From contig CAZVLF010000005.1 of assembly GCA_964627795.1 (NCBI GenBank), positions 1 to 64,000 of the forward strand: DNA of 64,000 nt, read 5' to 3'. How positions within the stretch are numbered: position 1 is the stretch's first letter; every line of letters starts with the position of its first letter. This DNA is from CANDYO01 sp964627795 (lineage in GTDB: Bacteria; Pseudomonadota; Alphaproteobacteria; Rickettsiales; CANDYO01). Positions 46,097 through 53,049 of this stretch are shown piece by piece. The notes beneath the pieces were generated by a model, which saw nothing but the letters and a program-made list of their open reading frames with translations, had not been told where the DNA came from and made no database searches. The translations under genes were made by a program, and so were the position numbers.

Positions 46097-47020
46097 TCAA
46101 GAAAGATATATTTTTATCAGCTCATCAAGCATTTTTAATGCATCTTCTTTTGGCCTTTGGAAACTGTTTCTACCAATAATAGATCCATTGCCTCCACCAA
46201 TTTTTATTGCCTTTGCTTCTTCATAAACATCGTTTAATGATTTATTTACTCCTCCTGAGAAGACAACAATTCTTTTTCCATTAAAGCAAACTTGTTTAAT
46301 GTGCTCTATTCTTTCAGCTAATGTTGTAAGGGGAATATTTTTGTCTAAATAGATCTTTTTAGCTTCTGGTTGTTCTAAATGATCTGTTGGAGGTTTAACT
46401 TTAATTATATGAGCTCCAAGTAAGGCCGCCATATGTGCTCCATAAGAAATAACATCTAAAGCTGTTTCACCATCTTTAGTTAAGTCTCCACCTCTTGGAT
46501 ATGACCAAATAACTACTGCAAGACCATATGATTTTGCCTCTTCTGCCATTTCCCTAATTTCATCCATCATTTCATAAGCATATTCTGAACCAGGATAAAT
46601 AGTAAATCCAATAGCAGAACAACCAAGACGAAGTGCATCTCTAACAGATGAAGTAATTGCTTGATAAGGTTTGCTTGACTTACTTGCTAAAGAATTACAA
46701 CTATTAACTTTTAAAATAGTTGGAATTGCACCAGCAAAGGTAGAAGCTCCTGCTTCAAGCATACCAAGTGGTGCTGCATAAGCACTAAGTCCAGCTTCTA
46801 TTGCAAGTTGGTAATGATAATGGGGATCATAAGCTTCTGGATTTGCAGCGAAGCTTCTTGCAGGACCATGTTCAAAACCTTGATCAACTGGAAGAATTAG
46901 CAATTTTCCACTTCCACCAAGCTTTCCATGCATCAAAATAGAGGCAAGATTTCTTTTGGTTCCTGGATTATCACTTTCATAATAGCTTAGGATTTTTTGT
47001 ACTTCTTTAGTTAGTTTCAT
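46097..47020 (-). CDS. fbaB: class I fructose-bisphosphate aldolase (DhnA/FbaB type)
   Basis: Cleaves or forms fructose-1,6-bisphosphate by a Schiff base; in bacteria without full glycolysis it serves gluconeogenesis. Signatures are ILPVDQGFEHGPA, the strand AVVIWSYPRGG and the Lys-bearing AHIIKVKPPTDHLE. GGGNGSIIGRNSFQRP forms the phosphate-binding C-terminal strands. 307 aa is normal for this archaeal-type class. Only 5 bp separate it from the upstream zinc-finger gene, and no separate ribosome site is visible, so it is probably coupled to it. Confidence 0.94.
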   Translation of the reverse strand: MKLTKEVQKILSYYESDNPGTKRNLASILMHGKLGGSGKLLILPVDQGFEHGPARSFAANPEAYDPHYHYQLAIEAGLSAYAAPLGMLEAGASTFAGAIPTILKVNSCNSLASKSSKPYQAITSSVRDALRLGCSAIGFTIYPGSEYAYEMMDEIREMAEEAKSYGLAVVIWSYPRGGDLTKDGETALDVISYGAHMAALLGAHIIKVKPPTDHLEQPEAKKIYLDKNIPLTTLAERIEHIKQVCFNGKRIVVFSGGVNKSLNDVYEEAKAIKIGGGNGSIIGRNSFQRPKEDALKMLDELIKIYLS

Positions 47021-47025
47021 TTTAT

Positions 47026-47181
47026 CTACTTTTTTAATTTAAAAATTTTACTACAATATGGACAAGTTATATGTTCATCTTTAATCTCAAGAAATATTCT
47101 TGGATGTCCGGTTCCATCTGATGCTTGCCCTTCGCACTTTACTTTATGTTGTGAAGTAAATTCAATTTGTTGATTTTTCAT
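47026..47181 (-). CDS. zf-CHCC zinc-finger protein (51 aa)
   Basis: A short gene read directly from the minus strand: MKNQQIEFTSQHKVKCEGQA, SDGTGHPRIFLEI, KDEHITCPYCSKIFKLKK. The Cys16, His26, Cys40 and Cys43 arrangement with GHPRIFLEI between is the zf-CHCC domain, known from the NDUFS6 subunit of mitochondrial complex I and from small alphaproteobacterial proteins. It likely binds one zinc and may be a complex I accessory factor. It is followed 5 bp later by the aldolase gene. Confidence 0.88.
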   Translation of the reverse strand: MKNQQIEFTSQHKVKCEGQASDGTGHPRIFLEIKDEHITCPYCSKIFKLKK

Positions 47182-47316
47182 AAGAATTAATATGCAAAAT
47201 AAAAAAGAATGTTAAACTATGTTTATTCAAAAATCAATGCTGTAACTTTAGTCTTTTTCAATTAGTATAAAGCTATAACATAGGCAATGTTTTATTTTAG
47301 TTCTTTAACTTATTTT

Positions 47317-48393
47317 TTAAAGATATTTTGCTATATCCTTAGGTACCATAAGAAAATAACGTCCCATATTTCCCATATACCATGCATATCTTTCAGCTTT
47401 TTTAGTACTACCAAAAAATATATCTCCTCTTACGGGTCCTTTAATTGCTCCACCTACGTCTTGAGCCACCATTAGCCTATGAAAAGGTTTTAAAGGATCT
47501 TTTTTATTTTCTCTTGGATAAGAAGTTTCAAGCCAAAGGGGTAGTCCAAGAGGAATAAATTTCCTATCAACCGCTAAAGTGCGCATTGCAGTTACTTCCA
47601 CACCCATTGCACCTACTGGATGATGCTCATTTCTTACTTTAAAAAATACAAATGATTCATTTAAATGCATCACTTTTGCGGCTTGGCGAGGATTATCATT
47701 TAGCCATTTTATTATTGATTCGGCACTCGCTTTGTTTTTATCAATTAAATTATTTTTAGTTAGGTAATTTCCAATTGCGAAATAAGGATAGCCATTTTGG
47801 CCTGCATAACCAAGTTTAATGTAACTATTCTTAGAAATTTTTATTTTACCCGATCCTTGGATATGCATGAAAAATAAGCCAACTTTATCTTTCACATATG
47901 CTACCTCTAGCTTCTTGCCATTTAATGCTCCGTTTTCGATACGTGAACGAGGTATTTTAGTGTTAATAGCATTAGAATGAAGATATATTGGATGCTTATA
48001 TTTGTTGGTTTTAATTATACTTCCTTCTAATTCAACCTCATAGTAACCTGTAAATAAACCTCTTTCTCCTTTGTTGCTCATTGCTAAGAATGGAATAAAG
48101 TTATTTTCAAAAAATTGTTTTGCATTTTTAGTTTCTTTTGCAAGTTTACAAGTTTTAACTAATGATTGCTTTAATATATGTTTAGGAACATTACTAAATA
48201 TATTTGCCGTTAAAATTCTTTTAGTGTGTGAGCATGATTTTATATATGCTTTTAAAGCATTGTTATGATTATCTTGTTCCCATAAAGTTAAAGAAGAAAG
48301 GTCTTTTTTCTCTAGTCTTATTCTTTCTTTAATAGAAGAAGAGCAATTAGATAATATAAAAAATATAACAAGGAGAAATATTCTAGCTAGCAT
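47317..48393 (-). CDS. mltA: membrane-bound lytic murein transglycosylase A
   Basis: An outer-membrane lipoprotein that cuts peptidoglycan glycan strands. The N-terminal lipoprotein signal is ARIFLLVIFFILSNC, with lipobox Leu-Ser-Asn-Cys. The MltA domain covers about 95-260 (GLFTGYYEVEL). The C-terminal 3D domain has VAQDVGGAIKGPVRGDIFFG, with the catalytic Asp, and YAWYMGNMGRYFLMVP. 358 aa is typical. It overlaps the Tim44-domain gene by 11 bp, an arrangement common in alphaproteobacteria. Confidence 0.95.
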   Translation of the reverse strand: MLARIFLLVIFFILSNCSSSIKERIRLEKKDLSSLTLWEQDNHNNALKAYIKSCSHTKRILTANIFSNVPKHILKQSLVKTCKLAKETKNAKQFFENNFIPFLAMSNKGERGLFTGYYEVELEGSIIKTNKYKHPIYLHSNAINTKIPRSRIENGALNGKKLEVAYVKDKVGLFFMHIQGSGKIKISKNSYIKLGYAGQNGYPYFAIGNYLTKNNLIDKNKASAESIIKWLNDNPRQAAKVMHLNESFVFFKVRNEHHPVGAMGVEVTAMRTLAVDRKFIPLGLPLWLETSYPRENKKDPLKPFHRLMVAQDVGGAIKGPVRGDIFFGSTKKAERYAWYMGNMGRYFLMVPKDIAKYL

Positions 48394-49042
48394 TTACTTG
48401 AACCAGTAGCCAATTGCTTTTGGTATTTAATTTTTTAGAAAAAACCCATAAATCTTCTACATTATCAATTTGTGAGCTATTTCCTTCAATAATATTTCCA
48501 GCTTCATTCTTAAGTAGGGTGATTTGTTGGCTGTTATAAATAACTTCAATAGATACTAAAGAGCCTTTGAGATAAATATTTTTAATTTTAATAAGAGGAA
48601 TTGCCACAAGGGTTAAGTCTAGTTTAATAGAGTTTTTAATTCTCTTATCAATTTCAGAAGAGAATTGTACAAAGACTTTATCATCCAGAAGAAGATTTAG
48701 AGTTTCTCTATCATTCTCAGCAAAGGCTGTGAGGATCATTTCAAAAGCTTTTTGAGCGCCTTCTAAAAATTTCTTTAAGGAAAATTTTGGGTCAATTGTT
48801 CGGATTTGTTCTACAACACTTTCAAAGCCTTTAACTAGATCTTTCTCAGCTTCAGCCAAATCTATTATATCCTCAGCCTGAGCTTGATTTGAAATATCAA
48901 CCATAGCATTAAAGTTATTATCTTTAAATTGAGCAAGGTCAATATTATCATCATCTTTCTTGCCAAGAATAGAATACAGCCTAAATAAAATTACTCCGGC
49001 AATAAAACCAAGGATTAGAAGATCTGGTGATATACTATACAT
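48383..49042 (-). CDS. Tim44/TimA-domain membrane protein
   Basis: 219 aa. An N-terminal membrane helix (about 6-25, PDLLILGFIAGVILFRLYSILG) is followed by a linker and the Tim44-like domain (about 75-215) with FLEGAQKAFEMILTAFAEND and the LWVFSKKLNTKSNWLLVQV ending. The alphaproteobacterial relatives are ancestors of the mitochondrial Tim44 import factor; a role in envelope protein handling is inferred from family and from the neighbours mltA and secB. AGGAA precedes the ATG by about 9 bases. Confidence 0.92.
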   Translation of the reverse strand: MYSISPDLLILGFIAGVILFRLYSILGKKDDDNIDLAQFKDNNFNAMVDISNQAQAEDIIDLAEAEKDLVKGFESVVEQIRTIDPKFSLKKFLEGAQKAFEMILTAFAENDRETLNLLLDDKVFVQFSSEIDKRIKNSIKLDLTLVAIPLIKIKNIYLKGSLVSIEVIYNSQQITLLKNEAGNIIEGNSSQIDNVEDLWVFSKKLNTKSNWLLVQVNAS

Positions 49043-49182
49043 TGTAATTAATTCCTAACTTATAAATAGTTTTCTTGACAATTATCTTACCAAAACTATT
49101 ATTTTACATCATATATTTTTGTTGAACAAGATAATTCAAAATATATTTTTGTAAACTTAATTTATAATTATAAGGACTTTTT

Positions 49183-49635
49183 ATGGAAGAAAAAAATGAA
49201 GCAGCTATACCATCTGTAGCAATAAATGGACAATATGTAAAAGATTTGTCATTTGAAAACCCTAATGCGCCAATGTCACTTGTGCCTCCTAAAACAGCAC
49301 CTAAGATTGAAGTGAATTTAAATCTTGAAGCAAAAGGTATGCCAGAAAATGTGTATGAAGTTACTTTGCAAATTACTGCAAAAGCAACAAGTGAAGAAAA
49401 TGCTTTATTTGTAGTGGAACTTGCTTATGCTGGCTTATTTACTTTAAATAATATTCCAGAAGATCAAAAAGAATTAATTCTTTTAATTCATTGCCCAAGC
49501 ATTTTATTCCCATTTGCAAGAAGAGTTCTTTCTGATGCAACAAGAGATGGTGGCTTCCAACCTTTAATGCTAGATCCTATTGATTTTGCAGCATTATATC
49601 AACAAAGAAAAGCATCACCAGTTGCGAACGCATAA
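49183..49635 (+). CDS. secB: protein-export chaperone SecB
   Basis: A cytosolic tetrameric chaperone that keeps preproteins unfolded and delivers them to SecA. Conserved parts are QYVKDLSFENPNAP near residues 17-30, YAGLFTLNNIP and the C-terminal LLIHCPSILFPFARRVLSDA followed by GGFQPLMLDPIDF. 150 aa is typical. AAGGA lies upstream of the ATG. It is divergent from the Tim44/mltA pair, the normal alphaproteobacterial layout. Confidence 0.97.
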   Translation: MEEKNEAAIPSVAINGQYVKDLSFENPNAPMSLVPPKTAPKIEVNLNLEAKGMPENVYEVTLQITAKATSEENALFVVELAYAGLFTLNNIPEDQKELILLIHCPSILFPFARRVLSDATRDGGFQPLMLDPIDFAALYQQRKASPVANA

Positions 49636-49644
49636 AAAATTTTT

Positions 49645-49707
49645 AAGATGAGAACAATTTTATGTTGACTTTAATTAAAAAACCCTTACAAATATAGTTC
49701 TCATCTT
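49645..49707 (+). promoter_or_regulatory. inverted repeat and promoter upstream of tRNA-Lys
   Basis: AAGATGAGAAC (49645-49655) is an exact inverted partner of GTTCTCATCTT (49697-49707), with 41 bp between. Inside the loop lie TTGACT (49665-49670) and a -10-like TACAAA about 16 bp later, plausible as the tRNA promoter. The repeat could instead close a terminator-like structure after secB. Confidence 0.4.
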
Positions 49708-49714
49708 TAAAGAG

Positions 49715-49790
49715 GTGCCCATAGCTCAGTCGGTAGAGCATTTGACTTTTAATCAAAGGGTCGCTGGTTCGAATCCAGCTGGGCACACCA
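49715..49790 (+). tRNA. tRNA-Lys (anticodon TTT)
   Basis: The acceptor arms GTGCCCA and TGGGCAC pair, followed by discriminator A and an encoded CCA. The D-arm is AGCTCAGTCGGTAGAGC, the anticodon arm TTTGACTTTTAATCAAA gives anticodon TTT, and the T-arm is CTGGTTCGAATCCAG. 76 bases. Element genes begin about 200 bp downstream, so its 3' end is the likely attachment site. Confidence 0.97.
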
Positions 49791-49990
49791 ACAAATCCGC
49801 CATTTTTAAATCAAATAAATCTTTCTAAAAAATTCTGGAGCTACCCTGGTGCTACCTTTTAATTTTGTTTTTAATAAAAATTTTTTACTTTCAAAAATGA
49901 GTTCATTAGACTTTGTATGAACTATTTCATATAAAGCTAAGTCAGGAAATGATTTAAATACGAAGTTCTAAGTTGAGTTATTATTGAGAA

Positions 49991-50221
49991 TTATAGAATT
50001 TCATTTTCATCTATAAATTTTTGCAAATCAGCTAGTTTATATTTTATATGTCTCCCAACCTTATACATTGGAAGTTTATATCTTTTTTTGCATGCCCAAA
50101 CCGCTAGAGTATTTTTTTGCACACCTAAAAAATGCGCTGCTTCAGTTCTGCTAAGCATTTTTTCTCTACTTCTTATTTTCAATATTTCATCCTGAATCAT
50201 ATTTTCTATAATTTTGCTCAT
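49991..50221 (-). CDS. excisionase/AlpA-type helix-turn-helix protein
   Basis: 76 aa. MLSRTEAAHFLGVQKNTLAV carries a MerR/excisionase-type winged helix-turn-helix, and YKVGRHIKYKLADLQKFID is the usual wing ending. Such proteins steer excision or regulate element genes. The gene starts 2 bp after the stop of the Bro-N gene, so both share an operon. Confidence 0.85.
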   Translation of the reverse strand: MSKIIENMIQDEILKIRSREKMLSRTEAAHFLGVQKNTLAVWACKKRYKLPMYKVGRHIKYKLADLQKFIDENEIL

Positions 50222-50223
50222 TT

Positions 50224-51009
50224 CTATATATCTATATATTTATCAGTTAATACTTCTATTCTTGAGTCGTTATATTTCTTAGATTTTGCACAATTTGTAT
50301 ATTCTCTTTTATTAGAGAAATACTCTAAGCCCTTAGGGGTGATGTAGGTTTGATAGCGAGCGATATTATCTACTATTGAAGATTTAACTATAAATAATCC
50401 TTGAGTCATATAACGTTGATATGGAACTAATGCGGAACCTTGATAAAATAAGTAGCCGTTCTTTAGAGTGCCGATAAATAGATTAGGATTTTGGTTTAAG
50501 GCTCTAGCAGCATTTTGTAAATTGTAAAGGCCGTCAGTGTTTATATATTGATCATAAAATCGTACTTTAGGCTGATCTTTTTCTATTCTAGCAGCGTAAT
50601 CAAGTAGTAAAATACGTAATTGTGCTGGATCATTCAAATCCACTTGTTTGTTATAATTACCATTTTTACGAATAGATGGTAAAACTTCTGATGTTACCCA
50701 TTTTTTGAAATTTTTAGCTTCCGCTCTACGACTTGCAAATATTAAAGAATATAATCCAGATTCACTAACTGTAGTAAATTTTTGTGGTCCTCCGGCAGTT
50801 GGTATAATCTGCGTACCCTTTTCTTCTTCGTCTAGAAGTCTAGTTGCATCACTGGTCATGCGATAGCCAAGAAATGAAGAAATATCATTGGCTATAAACC
50901 ATGGATCACCATTAAGATCTAAAATGCTACGAACTTTATTGGACTCATAGATAAATGTTTTTAATTTAGGATGAGATTGACTATTAACTTCAATATCATT
51001 GTTTATCAT
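50224..51009 (-). CDS. Bro-N domain phage antirepressor-like protein
   Basis: 261 aa. The Bro-N DNA-binding domain (about 15-125) has GDPWFIANDISSFLGYRMTS, GPQKFTTVSESGLYSLIFAS and WVTSEVLPSIRKNGNY. A C-terminal KilAC/ANT-like domain follows (about 160-245: LYNLQNAARALNQNP, YITPKGLEYF). The combination is that of phage antirepressors that respond to host signals. It is the first gene of the leftward operon and faces the rightward histidine-kinase-like gene across a 195-bp region with two inverted repeats. Confidence 0.9.
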   Translation of the reverse strand: MINNDIEVNSQSHPKLKTFIYESNKVRSILDLNGDPWFIANDISSFLGYRMTSDATRLLDEEEKGTQIIPTAGGPQKFTTVSESGLYSLIFASRRAEAKNFKKWVTSEVLPSIRKNGNYNKQVDLNDPAQLRILLLDYAARIEKDQPKVRFYDQYINTDGLYNLQNAARALNQNPNLFIGTLKNGYLFYQGSALVPYQRYMTQGLFIVKSSIVDNIARYQTYITPKGLEYFSNKREYTNCAKSKKYNDSRIEVLTDKYIDI

Positions 51010-51123
51010 CTTTATGTCTCGTAATTAATGCCCATTAGCTATTTATTGCTCTTATTAGTTAAAATATCTTTACTTTACGGTTGCTTTTAAATTCTAACAA
51101 CGCTACAGTACTTATAAGTTAGT

Positions 51124-51182
51124 ATTCTTGAACAAAAACCATCAAGAATCTTAATCTATGTATGCTAATTAATATTAGCATA
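51124..51182. promoter_or_regulatory. two inverted repeats in the divergent Bro-N / kinase-like intergenic region
   Basis: ATTCTTGA (51124-51131) pairs with TCAAGAAT (51142-51149) across 10 bases, and TATGCTAAT (51161-51169) pairs with ATTAGCATA (51174-51182) across 4 bases. Both arms are perfect. The second lies about 23 bp before the ATG at 51205. They are good operator candidates for the Bro-N or HTH proteins controlling both directions; binding is not shown by sequence alone. Confidence 0.5.
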
Positions 51183-51204
51183 TATACTAATATCATAATT
51201 ACAA

Positions 51205-53046
51205 ATGGTTAGCAAGTGGAAACTTATTGATATTGTTGAATATTTTAAAAAAATAGCGTTTTCTATTAAAACAGCCTTAATAAAAGCCTTTACCTCTCAT
51301 TACTCTAGTAAAAATCGTTCATCAACTAATTTGAAAATTGATATTGTCAATAAAGTCAGCAAATCCTATACCAACACTATTAATACCTATTTTATTGCAA
51401 CTATTATCCTTTTTTGTTTAGCTGCTATAACTTTAAGCTATTATGAGCAGCGCTATAAGTTTGAACAAGAATTACTGAGCAAAACAAAGTTTGCTAGCTT
51501 ACGTATTGAAGAAAACATCACTAATTATCAAAGCTCGTTAGATACGCTAGCGCAAGTAATATTAAAAGATCAGAGATATCTAGATAAGAATAAAGTGATT
51601 CAATTGTTAAAACTTACTTATACTAATGATGAGCATATCAGTCTACTGCCTGTTGCTTGGTGCTCCATGGCCGAGCCTAACAAATTCTTTAATGCTCATG
51701 GAAGTACTATAAGTGCGTCAGATATAACTATTTTAGAAAAACCAGATAAAAACCAGAGTCAGTTTATTATTTATGACAAACTAGATAAACAAGACGAAGC
51801 AAGTTTAGTAATAGTTTTTCCTCTCTTAAAACAAAATATTACCACTCAAGACAATAGCTTAGTCGGTCATTTAACGCTTCCTATAAAAGCATCAATGGTA
51901 CTTCAAACTTTATATGATAGCTTTTCTGCCAACGATTTGCTCAAAGTTATTCGAAAAGATGAATCAGCATATTTTTCTAAACAACAAAACTCATTTAATA
52001 TTATTCATGAGCCATACATACAGAAATATCAATTTGCCAATGATGTTAGCATCTCTAATACTCCTTATACAATTGCAGTTGGTCAAAATACAGCAACAAT
52101 TATAGAAAATACTATACAAACTTCATTGCAAAGATGTGGAATTATATTGAGCTTAGGCATAGCTATGCTGTTAATATATAATTTTGCTGAACGCAAAAGA
52201 ATTAAAAAGCAATGCGATCAACTGTTTACAGAAGAAGTATTTTTATTAAAGCGGCAAGTAGAAGATCTAACTACTACATTAACTGACCTTCATCAAAAGA
52301 ATGATGCCTCTACTAAACAAACACAAAGTTATCATAGTGCGGTTAAGCTACTAACTAGTATAGAACAGGAAATCAAGCAAACTCACAGCAGTGCAATTGA
52401 TAAAATTCAAGATTTACTCAGATTTAAACATCATAAAAATAATGATGAACTGACTATTGAGCTAGTTAAAAAAGTATTTGATGATATCCATGCTATCGTT
52501 GAAAACTTACGCAATAATATTGCTTATGATGAAGAAAAAATAACTGAAGTTGATTTAGCTGAGACTTTTAAAGAAACGCTAACTATTTTCAAACCAATTA
52601 TTTTACAGCGTTCAATCACAGTTGTAAGTAAAATTGATGATATTACCATTCAAATTAACGAACTTATTCTAAGACAAATATTAATCACTCTATTTAGTAG
52701 ATCATTATATTTTATCCCTTCCAATAGCAATATAACTATCTCTGCTAATAAAAATATAAGCAGAAATTCTGTAGTAATTGAAATTAGCGATAATGGTATC
52801 GGTTTTAATGAGCTCTTATTTCAAGATAAATCTTATCAAAATAAAAACGATTTATTTCCAAATATAGATAATATCCAACTTGAACATAAAACAATTGAAG
52901 CCTTAGTAAAAGGAAGTTTAGAAGGAGATTTAAAAATAGTAAGTACCAGGGATGGCAATCAAATTACACTATTATTTCCAATTGAACGTGATAGAGAAGA
53001 TAAAGTTATTCCTTTTCCTAAAATTCTTGTGGGAGCTAAAGTTTGA
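51205..53046 (+). CDS. membrane histidine-kinase-like protein with degenerate catalytic motifs
   Basis: 613 aa. Membrane helices at about 62-79 and 312-327 enclose an extracytoplasmic sensor-like domain of about 230 residues. A coiled coil (about 340-380) leads to a DHp-like helix where TSIEQEIKQ aligns with the H-box and has Gln388 at the His position. In the HATPase-like domain the N-box LITLFSRSLYF has Arg499 where the Mg-binding Asn is expected. The G1 box DNGIGF (about 529-534) is intact, and the Gly-rich G2 box is not recognisable. It is probably a sensor without kinase activity, or one using non-standard residues (His394 is nearby). It is followed 4 bp later by the STAND gene. Confidence 0.75.
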   Translation: MVSKWKLIDIVEYFKKIAFSIKTALIKAFTSHYSSKNRSSTNLKIDIVNKVSKSYTNTINTYFIATIILFCLAAITLSYYEQRYKFEQELLSKTKFASLRIEENITNYQSSLDTLAQVILKDQRYLDKNKVIQLLKLTYTNDEHISLLPVAWCSMAEPNKFFNAHGSTISASDITILEKPDKNQSQFIIYDKLDKQDEASLVIVFPLLKQNITTQDNSLVGHLTLPIKASMVLQTLYDSFSANDLLKVIRKDESAYFSKQQNSFNIIHEPYIQKYQFANDVSISNTPYTIAVGQNTATIIENTIQTSLQRCGIILSLGIAMLLIYNFAERKRIKKQCDQLFTEEVFLLKRQVEDLTTTLTDLHQKNDASTKQTQSYHSAVKLLTSIEQEIKQTHSSAIDKIQDLLRFKHHKNNDELTIELVKKVFDDIHAIVENLRNNIAYDEEKITEVDLAETFKETLTIFKPIILQRSITVVSKIDDITIQINELILRQILITLFSRSLYFIPSNSNITISANKNISRNSVVIEISDNGIGFNELLFQDKSYQNKNDLFPNIDNIQLEHKTIEALVKGSLEGDLKIVSTRDGNQITLLFPIERDREDKVIPFPKILVGAKV

Positions 53047-53049
53047 GTC

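Noticed and set aside
49830..49890. Possible integrase C-terminal remnant (KGSTRVAPEFFRK on the minus strand)
   Set aside because: Too short and without the Tyr-recombinase catalytic motif; kept only as a remark in the element finding.
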